From Iodobacter violaceini (GTDB lineage Bacteria; Pseudomonadota; Gammaproteobacteria; Burkholderiales; Chitinibacteraceae): a stretch of 64,000 nt of DNA. Positions 16,409-24,900 of the stretch are shown one piece after another. Under the pieces are notes generated by a model that saw only the letters and a program-made list of their open reading frames with translations, made no database searches and was not told where the DNA came from. Numbering within the stretch: position 1 is the first letter of the stretch; each line of letters starts with the position of its first letter. Location: positions 124,001 through 188,000 of the forward strand of contig NZ_JAAOLX010000001.1 of assembly GCF_011601265.1 (NCBI RefSeq), given 5' to 3'. Both the position numbers and the translations under genes were made by a program.

Positions 16409-18361
16409 ATGCCCCGTATTCAGCAACTGCCCGATCATCTGATTAACCAAATTGCTGCTGGCGAGGTGGTTGAGCGCCCCGCTTCTGCATTAAAAGAATT
16501 ACTGGAAAACAGCCTCGATGCTGGCAGCCAGAATCTCAGCATCGAACTATTAGCAGGCGGCACCAAGCTGATTAAGGTGATCGACGATGGCTGCGGCATT
16601 GCCAAAGACGAGCTGCCACTTGCCTTGCATCGCCACGCCACCAGTAAGATTCGTGATCTGGACGATTTGCAAAAAGTGGCCACACTGGGCTTCAGGGGTG
16701 AAGGGCTGGCGAGTATTGCATCTGTATCAAGGCTTACACTCAGCAGCCGCGAGCAAGGCTCAGATTACGCATGGCGGGTGGATGCAGATAATGGCCATGT
16801 CAACGAACCCGAGCCCACCTCGCTCAGCCAGGGCAGTACCATCGAGATACACGAACTTTATTATCAGGTACCTGCAAGACGTAAATTTTTAAAATCTGAA
16901 TCCACCGAATTCGCACATTGCAACGATATGGTGCAGCGTCTTGCGCTGGCCAACCCCGGCGTGCAATTTACGCTCAGCCATAATGGCCGCGCCCAGCTGC
17001 GCCTCTTGGCTGGAGATCTGGCCAAGCGCGCGGCGGCGATTTTGGGCGATGAGTTTGTAGCATCCGGCGTGCAGGTGGATGAAGGTTTCGGTGGTTTAAG
17101 ACTGTGGGGCATTACCGGCTCGCCCACGCTGGGGAAATCCAGCCGCGATGCGCAGTATTTCTTTGTAAATGGCCGCTTTGTGCGGGATAAAGTGGTGCAA
17201 CACGCCCTGCGAGAAGCCTACCGCGATGTATTGCACCACGATAAACACGCGGCCTATTGCTTGTTTTTAGAGCTGGATCCTGAAGGCGTGGATGTGAACG
17301 TTCACCCCACCAAGATCGAAGTACGCTTCAGGGAATCTCAAGCGATTTACCGCTTTATGCTTACCAGCCTGAAAAAAGCGCTGGCCGGCACGCGCGCGGG
17401 TACCGTGCCAGCAGGCATTGATCCGGAAACCGGCGAAATCGCCGCGCCAGACTCTAGTGTCATGGCCCCCGCCCCCGCGATGACGCCCAAGAATTACGCT
17501 GAAATGGCCTATAAGCAGGGCAACTTCCAGCCGCAGCCGCGTGTGCAAGCGCCTATGGCCTTTTACGACACCATGTTTGCAGATTTAAAACGGGCTCCGG
17601 GCGAAGCAAACCCAAGCGATTCAAACAACTGGGCACCCGAACCATTGCCTTCATTTACCGGCAGCGACACCCCGGAGCGAAAATTCGCCCCCGCGGTTCC
17701 GGCCGGAGCACTGATGCCCGCAGCTGCCATCGCGCCATCTGCCGCCGCGCCTTCCCGTGCCAGCGACTCGGAAACCGTGCCGCCACTGGGTTTTGCACTC
17801 GGCCAGCTGCACGGCATTTATATCCTTGCGCAAAATGCCGAGGGGCTGATCGTGGTGGATATGCACGCTGCGCACGAGCGGGTGGTATACGAGCAGCTGA
17901 AAAACGCGCTCGATCTGCATCAAATGCCGACTCAGCCGCTGTTGATTCCGCATGTTTTTGCTGCGGATAAACATGATGTAGCCACGGTTGAAGATCACGC
18001 TGAAACGCTGGCTGCGATTGGTTTTGAGATCTCAGTGCAATCCCCCACACAGCTGGCCATCCGCTCCCTGCCCATGCTGCTGAAAGACGCCAATCCGATT
18101 GAGCTGGCACAAGCCGTGCTCAAAGATATCCGCATGGTTGGCGCAAGTGAAGTACTGGCAGGCAGACAAAATGAGCTGCTCGCCACCATGGCCTGCCACG
18201 GCTCGGTGCGCGCCAACCGCAGCCTCACCATCACCGAAATGAACGCGCTATTACGCCAGATGGAAGCCACCGAACGCAGCGGCCAATGCAATCACGGCCG
18301 CCCCACCTGGTTTCGAATGACGCTGAATGAATTAGATAAAATGTTTATGCGCGGGCAATAG
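16409..18361 (+). CDS. mutL: DNA mismatch repair protein MutL
   Basis: Couples MutS recognition to strand incision and excision. 650 aa. N-terminal GHKL ATPase with NQIAAGEVVERP, LLENSLDAG and GFRGEGLASI, a proline/alanine-rich linker (about 330-460), then the dimerisation domain. The latter carries DMHAAHERVVYE (a DQHAxxE-type endonuclease motif with M for Q), ACHGSVRAN and CNHGRPTW, so this is the endonuclease type of MutL as in Neisseria, which works without MutH. ATG 16409 gives the family start MPRIQQLPDHLINQIAAGE. Confidence 0.96.
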   Translation: MPRIQQLPDHLINQIAAGEVVERPASALKELLENSLDAGSQNLSIELLAGGTKLIKVIDDGCGIAKDELPLALHRHATSKIRDLDDLQKVATLGFRGEGLASIASVSRLTLSSREQGSDYAWRVDADNGHVNEPEPTSLSQGSTIEIHELYYQVPARRKFLKSESTEFAHCNDMVQRLALANPGVQFTLSHNGRAQLRLLAGDLAKRAAAILGDEFVASGVQVDEGFGGLRLWGITGSPTLGKSSRDAQYFFVNGRFVRDKVVQHALREAYRDVLHHDKHAAYCLFLELDPEGVDVNVHPTKIEVRFRESQAIYRFMLTSLKKALAGTRAGTVPAGIDPETGEIAAPDSSVMAPAPAMTPKNYAEMAYKQGNFQPQPRVQAPMAFYDTMFADLKRAPGEANPSDSNNWAPEPLPSFTGSDTPERKFAPAVPAGALMPAAAIAPSAAAPSRASDSETVPPLGFALGQLHGIYILAQNAEGLIVVDMHAAHERVVYEQLKNALDLHQMPTQPLLIPHVFAADKHDVATVEDHAETLAAIGFEISVQSPTQLAIRSLPMLLKDANPIELAQAVLKDIRMVGASEVLAGRQNELLATMACHGSVRANRSLTITEMNALLRQMEATERSGQCNHGRPTWFRMTLNELDKMFMRGQ

Positions 18362-18388
18362 AGAGGCACAGTGCCTTCGCGGGCTTAA

Positions 18389-18426
18389 GGCATTTTATGC
18401 TTTTCGCGTGAACAAAATAAAATGCC
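18389..18426. repeat. 10-bp perfect hairpin after mutL
   Basis: GGCATTTTAT (18389-18398) and ATAAAATGCC (18417-18426) around an 18-base loop, 28 bases after the mutL stop. Lacks a downstream T-tract. Confidence 0.5.
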
Positions 18427-18450
18427 CCCCTGAACACAGACTTTTCTCAG

Positions 18451-18468
18451 GGCTGCTTTAGCCGCGAA
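18451..18468. repeat. REP-like unit (GGCTTTAGCC family), copy 2
   Basis: GGCTGCTTTAGCCGCGAA, a single variant unit of the family seen at 15235 and 59422, in the mutL to membrane-protein gap. Confidence 0.55.
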
Positions 18469-18563
18469 TGATATTAAGAAGCAATGCTTTGCCGCTGCTG
18501 TGCGGCACGACACACCCAATGGCGGATTGCACCGCCCTAAAACCCTCACCCAAATGAGCCCAC

Positions 18564-19331
18564 ATGCCCAGCAGCGCCTTAATCGTTAAACTCTTCGCCG
18601 CCCCATTACTGATCGGCGCGGCGAGTCTGGCCGGCCGGCGCTGGGGGCCGCAAATTTCGGGCTTATTAGGTGGCTTACCACTGGTAGCGATTCCGATTGT
18701 GCTGGCGCTGTGGCTGGAATATGGGCCTGAATATGCGATCAAAGCAGCGGGGGCAGCATCGGCAGGCCTTTGGGCCAATGTGGTGTATATGCTGGTACTG
18801 GCCCATGCCAGCCGCTATTTTTCATGGCAGGGCACCATCCTGTGTGGCTGGGCGGCTTATTTGCTCACCGCGCTGATCTTGGTCTGGAGCGGCCTTGCCT
18901 TGTCCCCCATTGCCGGCATTGGCGTGCTGGCGGGGCTATGGATTGCGATTTACTTTATCCCCAGACCAGAGGCTATCCATAGCTCATCGCTACCCAGGAT
19001 CGAGCTCTATGCCCGCATGGTGGCGGCGCTGTTGTTGGTGCTGGCGCTCTCCAGCCTCTCTTTACTCTTAGGCAGCACCATGACTGGCGTATTGGCGGGC
19101 TTTCCTGTTGCCGCCACGGTGATTCCGGCATTTACGCTGGCCAATACGGGCCGCAATGCGCTATTACTGCAATTACGCGGCTTTTTAATGGGGCTGACAG
19201 GGTTTAGCATGTTCTTTTTGGTATGGACACCGCTGGCAAGCCATATCGGCCTGCTGGCCTTTATTCCCGCCCTGATCGCCGCACTCGCCACCGGCATGCT
19301 GGTCAGATTTTTAAGTCATCGTTTTCATTGA
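18564..19331 (+). CDS. Integral membrane protein of unknown function, duplicated halves
   Basis: 255 aa, about eight predicted membrane segments, no recognised motif. The N-terminal segment (AAPLLIGAASLAGRRWG...LLGGLPLVAIPIV, residues 12-47) is echoed in the second half (SLSLLLGSTMTGVLAGFPVAATVIP, about 170-195), which suggests an internal gene duplication giving two repeats, common in small transporters. Both repeats contain a G-G/F-P-V/L turn. Stands alone between mutL and miaA; substrate unknown. Confidence 0.8.
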   Translation: MPSSALIVKLFAAPLLIGAASLAGRRWGPQISGLLGGLPLVAIPIVLALWLEYGPEYAIKAAGAASAGLWANVVYMLVLAHASRYFSWQGTILCGWAAYLLTALILVWSGLALSPIAGIGVLAGLWIAIYFIPRPEAIHSSSLPRIELYARMVAALLLVLALSSLSLLLGSTMTGVLAGFPVAATVIPAFTLANTGRNALLLQLRGFLMGLTGFSMFFLVWTPLASHIGLLAFIPALIAALATGMLVRFLSHRFH

Positions 19332-19345
19332 TGGCAGTAAAATAC

Positions 19346-19628
19346 AAAAACCTAAAATCTGCAGACACAGGGAGCACGGAGTTTAAACGCAGAACACGGA
19401 GCAAAAATTGAGTCATCTCAGGCCGGGCAATGCCCGCCGTTTTTATCTCATTTCATGGCAAAGTCTGGCGGATTTCACCCCAATCCTATTTATTTAATAA
19501 ACAAAACCAGCGGAAAATAATGCATTTGTTGATAGGATTGGGATATACCTGCCCTACAAAAACGGCATTACATTTTGTCGTTTTCTCTGTGAAACTCTGA
19601 ACCCTCTGAGATTCAAAATTTGGGTTTA
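19346..19628. repeat. Composite repeat: ACACAGAG-family element split by a second palindrome
   Basis: The left end (AAAAACCT..CAGACACAGGGAGCACGGAG) and right end (TTTTCTCTGTG...GATTCAAAATTTGGGTTT) match the isc-operon elements but are about 280 bp apart instead of 100-146. Between them are the near-palindrome CGGGCAATGCCCG (about 19423) and the inverted repeat CAATCCTAT (19480-19488) / ATAGGATTG (19532-19540). The layout looks like one element inserted in another. It fills the gap before miaA. Confidence 0.65.
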
Positions 19629-19669
19629 CCAAAACCCACCATTTTCAATTTTTATAAAGTTATATCGCC

Positions 19670-20605
19670 ATGCCGAATTCCTCTCCTGCCATTTTCTTAA
19701 TGGGCCCTACCGCCAGTGGTAAAACCGCCAGTGCGATTCATTTGCTGGAAAGCGGCTTGCCGGTAGAGTTAATTTCGGTTGATTCGGCGCTGGTATTTAA
19801 AGATATGGATATCGGCAGCGCCAAGCCAGGTGCGGATGAGCTGGCCCGTGCTCCGCATCATTTAATTGATATTATTTCACCTGAAGAAGCCTATTCTGCC
19901 GCGCAATTCCGGCGTGATGCCCTGGCTTTAATGGCCGATATTACAGCGCGTGGCAAGGTGCCGGTACTGGTGGGCGGCACCATGCTGTATTACAACACCC
20001 TGCAGCATGGCATTCATGAATTACCCCAGGCAGATGCGGCGCTGCGGGCAAAAATCCACGAAGAAGCCACACTGCTTGGCTGGCCAGCCATGCACGCCAA
20101 ACTGGCCGCCATCGATCCTGTCACGGCAGAACGGCTTAAATCCACCGATGCACAGCGTATCGAGCGTGCCTTGGAAATATGCACCCTCACTGGCAAAAAA
20201 ATGTCGGATTTACTGGCCGAACCTGCCAGCGGTGCTCTGCCTTATCGCCTGCTTAAAATCGCCCTGCTGCCGCAAGACAGAAAATGGCTGCACGATCGCA
20301 TTGCGCTGCGTTTTGATCAAATGCTGGAGCTGGGTTTACTCGATGAAGTAAGCCGCTTGCGGGCTAAATATGATTTATCACTGGAACTGCCATCGATGCG
20401 CTGCGTGGGCTACCGGCAGGCTTGGGAATATCAGGATGGCCTCGTGGATTACCCAACCATGCGCGAAAAAGGCATTGCAGCAACCCGACAGCTGGCCAAA
20501 CGTCAGCTGACCTGGCTGCGGGGAATGGATGATTTGCTGGAGATTAATTGCCAGGAAGAAAACTTGGCGGAGCGGGCAAAAACCGCGATTGAGGCCTGGC
20601 TATAA
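19670..20605 (+). CDS. miaA: tRNA dimethylallyltransferase MiaA
   Basis: Adds dimethylallyl to N6 of A37 in tRNAs reading UNN codons. 311 aa with P-loop GPTASGKT at residues 12-19, SVDSALVFKDMDIGSAKP, VGGTMLYY and SMRCVGYRQ. mutL-miaA-hfq is the usual order in many proteobacteria. Here a membrane-protein gene intervenes and hfq does not follow. Confidence 0.95.
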   Translation: MPNSSPAIFLMGPTASGKTASAIHLLESGLPVELISVDSALVFKDMDIGSAKPGADELARAPHHLIDIISPEEAYSAAQFRRDALALMADITARGKVPVLVGGTMLYYNTLQHGIHELPQADAALRAKIHEEATLLGWPAMHAKLAAIDPVTAERLKSTDAQRIERALEICTLTGKKMSDLLAEPASGALPYRLLKIALLPQDRKWLHDRIALRFDQMLELGLLDEVSRLRAKYDLSLELPSMRCVGYRQAWEYQDGLVDYPTMREKGIAATRQLAKRQLTWLRGMDDLLEINCQEENLAERAKTAIEAWL

Positions 20606-20609
20606 GCGA

Positions 20610-20633
20610 TGGCGCACTGGCTTCAGTGCGCCA
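20610..20633. terminator. Hairpin between convergent miaA and the CxxC gene
   Basis: TGGCGCACTG / CAGTGCGCCA, a perfect 10-bp stem with a 4-base CTTC-type loop, 5 bases past the miaA stop and 5 before the minus-strand stop. No T-tract, so it is either a weak terminator or an mRNA 3'-end stabiliser. Confidence 0.55.
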
Positions 20634-20637
20634 CTGA

Positions 20638-20832
20638 CTACACACTCAGATTAATCACGCTGCCTGATATTGCGCCAGTAACAGGATTATTCTCCCCCTG
20701 AGTCAAACGCTCTGGCGCAACTTGCGTCTGCCTGACGTAATCCTCTTGCAGCTTCATTTGATACTGATGATCATAAGCCTTCAGAGCCTCAATCCCCCCT
20801 GTCTGGCAGGATGTACATCCGCTAACCCCCAT
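20638..20832 (-). CDS. 64-aa CxxC miniprotein of unknown function
   Basis: Start at MGVSGCTSCQTGG, because a perfect AGGAGG lies 7 bases upstream. It has a single CTSC motif near the N-terminus, a charged helical middle and a Gly/Ser/Val C-terminus (GAISGSVINLSV). No membrane segment. The CxxC could be a redox or metal site, but with only two cysteines a dimer would be needed for zinc. Not recognised. The strong ribosome-binding site supports a real gene. Confidence 0.65.
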   Translation of the reverse strand: MGVSGCTSCQTGGIEALKAYDHQYQMKLQEDYVRQTQVAPERLTQGENNPVTGAISGSVINLSV

Positions 20833-21002
20833 TACACACCTCCTGATTAAGCCCACACCGCTGACCATCAACGCTGTGGGTATTTAGTCGTGAGGCGGGG
20901 GAAAACATGACATGCCCTCGTGCACAGAAAAACCACGGATAAAGGATGATGTTGTGTGCTTTTAACTATTTCAGAGCGGTGCAAGGACCAAAGCGCCAGG
21001 TT

Positions 21003-21464
21003 TTAATGCGGTGATTTATCATCGCGCCAGCGCTGCATCTGTCTTTCGGCCCAGCGCTCTAATGGCCCGCCCAGATTGATGACCAGCAGCGCTAAAATCA
21101 CCACAAACGCAGCAATATCAATATAGCCAGCACCACATGCCAAACCGATCGCCGCCGTAAGCCAGATGGATGCGGCGGAAGTCAGGCCTTCCACCATATT
21201 ATCGCTGCGATGCACAATCAGGCCCGCCCCCAAAAAGCCTATCCCCGTAATCAAGCCCTGAGCCACACGGCTGAAGGCCTGGGCATCGTCGTGGCTGATC
21301 ACGCCATTTAAAGCAATCATCAGCCCTGCACCCAAAGAGACCAGGGCATGGGTACGCACACCCGCTGGTTTCTTATGCATAAAACGATTAATGCCGATCA
21401 GCCCGCCCAAAAACACAGCCACAATCAGACGTAAAAAAATATCGAAATCCTGCAGCATTCTCAT
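21003..21464 (-). CDS. MgtC/SapB family membrane protein
   Basis: 153 aa with about four to five membrane segments. It contains the family block GLIGINR..HKKPAGVRTHALVSLGAG followed by GIGFLGAGLIV and GLTSAASIWLTAAIGLACGAG. MgtC proteins in pathogens regulate the F-type ATPase and help survival in low Mg2+, whereas environmental homologues are mostly uncharacterised. It is transcribed alone; the next gene upstream on this strand is marC-like, 116 bp away. Confidence 0.9.
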   Translation of the reverse strand: MRMLQDFDIFLRLIVAVFLGGLIGINRFMHKKPAGVRTHALVSLGAGLMIALNGVISHDDAQAFSRVAQGLITGIGFLGAGLIVHRSDNMVEGLTSAASIWLTAAIGLACGAGYIDIAAFVVILALLVINLGGPLERWAERQMQRWRDDKSPH

Positions 21465-21580
21465 CAGGCTTTACCACCGCTTATGAACGGCAAGAAAATA
21501 ACGAAAGCAAAAAGCAATCTCATTAAAATTCACCGCTGAGAATTGAGTAAGCCAAACATCAAAGATAAAGCATAAAACAC

Positions 21581-22264
21581 TTAACGCGGCATAAAACTTG
21601 CATCGTGCAGTAATTCACCCACGCCATTAATAAAAAACTGCACCCCGATACAAATCAGCATAAAACCCATAATTCTTGAAATGGCACTGATACCATCATC
21701 CCCCAGCACGGCAAACAAACGGCTGGAGGCGCGTAAGGTGAGCCAGCAGATAAACGCTGTGGCAGCAATGCCAAGTACCAGCAATGAATAACCAGCCCAA
21801 ACAGGGATATGCCTTTGCGAGTGCAAGGTAGAAGACATTGAAATCACCACCGCAATCGAGCCTGGCCCAGCCATTGAAGGCATGGCAAGCGGGGTAAAAG
21901 CAATTTCACGTCTGGCGCCCTGCTCTGGCTCATCCTCAATTTTGGGCGAAGACTCAGGAAACAGCATCCTGAAGCCCAGATAAATCACCACCATCCCGCC
22001 CGCAATGCGTAAGCCAGGAATAGAGATATTAAAGAAATCCATAATCAGCCCCCCTGCCACCAGGAAGGTGATTAAGATGCCTGCCATATAGTAGCAAGCC
22101 AGCTTGACCTGCTGCTTTCGCTCCGCCTCAGATAAATGCACAGAAATTCCCGGCAAAATGGCAGCAGTCGCAAGGGGATTAATGATGGGCAAAAGTGCCG
22201 TAACCGTAGTCAGGATGTAAGACAGGTACTCCAGTACCAAGCGAAATAGAGTCATCTTGTCCAC
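21581..22264 (-). CDS. MarC family (NAAT) membrane protein
   Basis: 227 aa, six predicted membrane segments, with INPLATAAILP near the N-terminus and PLAMPSMAGPGSIA in the middle, both characteristic of MarC/UPF0056. Function is debated; no proven substrate. The frame begins at GTG 22264, and ATG 22255 (MTLFRL) is an equally possible start because neither has a strong ribosome-binding site. It follows the PPi-PFK gene but is separated from it by a terminator. Confidence 0.88.
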   Translation of the reverse strand: MDKMTLFRLVLEYLSYILTTVTALLPIINPLATAAILPGISVHLSEAERKQQVKLACYYMAGILITFLVAGGLIMDFFNISIPGLRIAGGMVVIYLGFRMLFPESSPKIEDEPEQGARREIAFTPLAMPSMAGPGSIAVVISMSSTLHSQRHIPVWAGYSLLVLGIAATAFICWLTLRASSRLFAVLGDDGISAISRIMGFMLICIGVQFFINGVGELLHDASFMPR

Positions 22265-22268
22265 GCAA

Positions 22269-22307
22269 AAAAGGGAAGCTTACACGTAAACCGTGGTCTT
22301 CCCTTTT
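22269..22307 (-). terminator. Terminator of the phosphofructokinase gene
   Basis: On the minus strand AAAAGGGAAG / CTTCCCTTTT (10-bp stem) with a T-tract TTTTTT, 25 bases past the pfp stop and immediately before the marC-like start. Confidence 0.8.
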
Positions 22308-22331
22308 ATTTAGATCAAGAATAGAGACAGT

Positions 22332-23582
22332 TTATCCAGCTGTATTAAATGCTTCCAGCCTGGCTTCGATAGTGGAAAAATTCCACACAGGATAGGCTGG
22401 CAGGCCATTTACATAGGGAGGGATCGCCTCACCCATAATCAAAGGTGCAAAATAGCTGCGTGCGGCTGGCGTGATATGAAAGCCATCGGCGCGGATATAT
22501 TCAGCGGGCAGGTGTTTTTCGTGGTTAGCGACTTCTTCCAGCTTCACCGAGCCAATAGTCCAGGCATAAGGTGCTTCGCTGATGCGAACGATTGTTGGCA
22601 TCACGCCACGCTCACCGGCCAATGCAAACTTCACTGCGGCAGTACCCACGGCCATGGCCTGATCCACATCGGTTCCGGACGCCATATGGCGCGCTGCACG
22701 TTGCAGATAATCAGAAACTGCCCAATGGCATTTATGGCCTTGAGCCGTTTTAATCAGCTGCGCCAGATAAGGCGCTACACCGCCCAGCTGTGCATGACCA
22801 AAAGCATCCGTGCCACCCGCTTCGGCCACAAATTTACCTTCCGCGTTTTTAATCCCTTCTGCAGCCACAATCACGCAATAGCCTTCGCGGGCGATGGTGG
22901 CTTCAACGGCAGCAAGGAAAGTAGCCGCATTAAATGTGACTTCCGGCAGCAAAATCAGGTGCGGAGGCAAGTTACCTTCGCCAGACGCTAAGCCTGCGCT
23001 GGCTGCAATCCAGCCCGTATGACGGCCCATGACTTCCATAATAAATACTTTGGTGCTGGAGCCACACATGGATGCCACATCCATACCCGCTTCGCGGATC
23101 GATGTGCCCACGTATTTGGCCACCGAGCCAAAGCCTGGCGAGCAATCCGAATGCGGCAAGTCGTTATCAATGGTTTTAGGCACGTGAATCGCGGTGAGAT
23201 CGTAGCCAAGGTATTCGGCGTGCGCGGCGATTTTCATGCAGGTATCTGCAGAATCACCACCGCCGTTATAAAACAGATAGCCGATATCATGCGCGGCAAA
23301 AACTTCAAACAAACGGGTCAGCTCGCGGCCAAAGCGCAGCTTATGGCGGCAAGAGCCAAAAGCACCGCCAGGGGATGCGGCCAGCGCGGCCAAATCAGCT
23401 TCGCTCATACAAGCGGTATCAATCAGCTCTTCCGCCAGCACACCTAATACCCCATTTTTGGCGGCAAACACACGGCCAATCTGATCCGGATGAGCGCGGG
23501 CGGCCGCAATCACCGCAGCAGCGGATGCATTAATCACAGGGGTTACACCACCCGATTGGGCGTAAAGCGCGTTTCTGGCCAT
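22332..23582 (-). CDS. pfp: Pyrophosphate-dependent 6-phosphofructokinase
   Basis: Interconverts fructose-6-phosphate and fructose-1,6-bisphosphate using PPi, so it can serve glycolysis and gluconeogenesis. 416 aa. The GGGDS at 107-111 (D110 in place of the G of ATP-PFK) and PKTIDND at 135-141 (K instead of G) are the residues that mark PPi specificity. MGRHTGWIAA is also present. Start at ATG 23582 (MARNALYAQSGG) with GGAAAC upstream; the in-frame TTG 23594 is less likely. Followed by its own terminator. Confidence 0.92.
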   Translation of the reverse strand: MARNALYAQSGGVTPVINASAAAVIAAARAHPDQIGRVFAAKNGVLGVLAEELIDTACMSEADLAALAASPGGAFGSCRHKLRFGRELTRLFEVFAAHDIGYLFYNGGGDSADTCMKIAAHAEYLGYDLTAIHVPKTIDNDLPHSDCSPGFGSVAKYVGTSIREAGMDVASMCGSSTKVFIMEVMGRHTGWIAASAGLASGEGNLPPHLILLPEVTFNAATFLAAVEATIAREGYCVIVAAEGIKNAEGKFVAEAGGTDAFGHAQLGGVAPYLAQLIKTAQGHKCHWAVSDYLQRAARHMASGTDVDQAMAVGTAAVKFALAGERGVMPTIVRISEAPYAWTIGSVKLEEVANHEKHLPAEYIRADGFHITPAARSYFAPLIMGEAIPPYVNGLPAYPVWNFSTIEARLEAFNTAG

Positions 23583-23787
23583 GAGCGTTTCCAAAAAGAT
23601 AAATTCTAGGCGCGTATTTTGCGCGTTGCAGCATGTTTAGTCATCGGGGCTTTTTGCATTAGGGTTATTCAGCATCATTTAAAGTGTATTTTTCACCCCG
23701 GGTACAGCGTCCGTATTAACAATCTCAGCATCTTTTCCGGCCTGATAAATCTATACTACGAATTAGCGCCTTTTTGGTGATTTTCGT

Positions 23788-24882
23788 ATGTTTAATGAAA
23801 GCAACTGCACAGTATTGCTTGTTGACGATCTGGCTGAAAACTTACTGGTAATCAGCAGCCTTCTCTCTCCCCACTATCGTGTACTTGCGGCGTCATCAGG
23901 GGAAAGATGCCTGCGCATTCTGGCCAGCCAGGCCTTACCTCATTTAATTTTGCTCGACATTATGATGCCTGGTCTTGATGGCTATGCCGTGCTTAAAAAA
24001 ATCCAGGAAATGCCCGAAACACGGGATATTCCGGTTATTTTACTCACCGCCTTAGCCGATGCAGGCAGTGAAGAGCTGGGACTGCAACTTGGAGCGGTTG
24101 ATTACATTATCAAGCCCGTAAAGCCTGCGGTATTACTTGCCAGAGTACGCACCCAGCTTGAGGCCCATCAGGCACGCAGCTGGCTGAAAAACCAGAACAC
24201 AGCGCTTGAAGCCGAGATTTCCCGGCGTATGGCAGAAAATGATATGACCCAGCAGGTCAGCATCCGGGCGCTCGCCCATCTGGCCGAGATTCGCGACCCT
24301 GAAACCGGCAACCATATTTTGCGCACCCAGAGCTATGTGCAGCTGCTGGCCCTTAAGCTGCAGAATCACCCGCGTTTTACCGATACTTTAAACGCGCGGT
24401 ATATCAACTTACTCAGCCGCTCTGCCCCTTTGCACGATATTGGTAAAGTCGGCATTCCTGATCATATTTTGCTCAAACCCAACAGCCTTGACGCACATGA
24501 GTGGGAAATTATGAAAACCCATTCCAAGCTGGGCAGCCAGGCCATTGAGATGGCCGAAAAGGATATCGAGCACCCGGTTGAGTTTCTTACACTGGCCAAA
24601 GAAATTGCCCGCTGGCACCACGAAAAATGGAATGGCAGCGGCTACCCCGATGGCTTATCAGGTGATGCAATTCCAGTATCTGCAAGGCTGATGGCGCTGG
24701 CCGATGTGTTTGATGCCCTGATTTGCCGTCGGGTATACAAACAAGCCCTGCCCTATGAAGAAGCCAGATTAATGATTAAATCAGGCAGTGGTCAGCATTT
24801 TGACCCGGATATTGTGCAAGCTTTTCTTGATCACTTTCCGGATTTCACCGCCATCGCCGAACGCTATCTGGATTGCGACTAA
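23788..24882 (+). CDS. Response regulator with HD-GYP output (c-di-GMP phosphodiesterase)
   Basis: 364 aa, RpfG-like. Receiver domain residues 8-125 with phosphoacceptor D57 and K109. A coiled linker (about 128-155) leads to HD-GYP, with H216-D217 (LHDIGKVGIPD) and HHEKWNGSGYP (277-287), all catalytic residues intact. Predicted to lower c-di-GMP when phosphorylated, which affects motility and surface growth. Two genes follow within 18 bp and with a 4-bp overlap; the hybrid kinase at 27039 is a plausible partner. Confidence 0.93.
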   Translation: MFNESNCTVLLVDDLAENLLVISSLLSPHYRVLAASSGERCLRILASQALPHLILLDIMMPGLDGYAVLKKIQEMPETRDIPVILLTALADAGSEELGLQLGAVDYIIKPVKPAVLLARVRTQLEAHQARSWLKNQNTALEAEISRRMAENDMTQQVSIRALAHLAEIRDPETGNHILRTQSYVQLLALKLQNHPRFTDTLNARYINLLSRSAPLHDIGKVGIPDHILLKPNSLDAHEWEIMKTHSKLGSQAIEMAEKDIEHPVEFLTLAKEIARWHHEKWNGSGYPDGLSGDAIPVSARLMALADVFDALICRRVYKQALPYEEARLMIKSGSGQHFDPDIVQAFLDHFPDFTAIAERYLDCD

Positions 24883-24900
24883 GCAAACGGGGGGGCAGCT

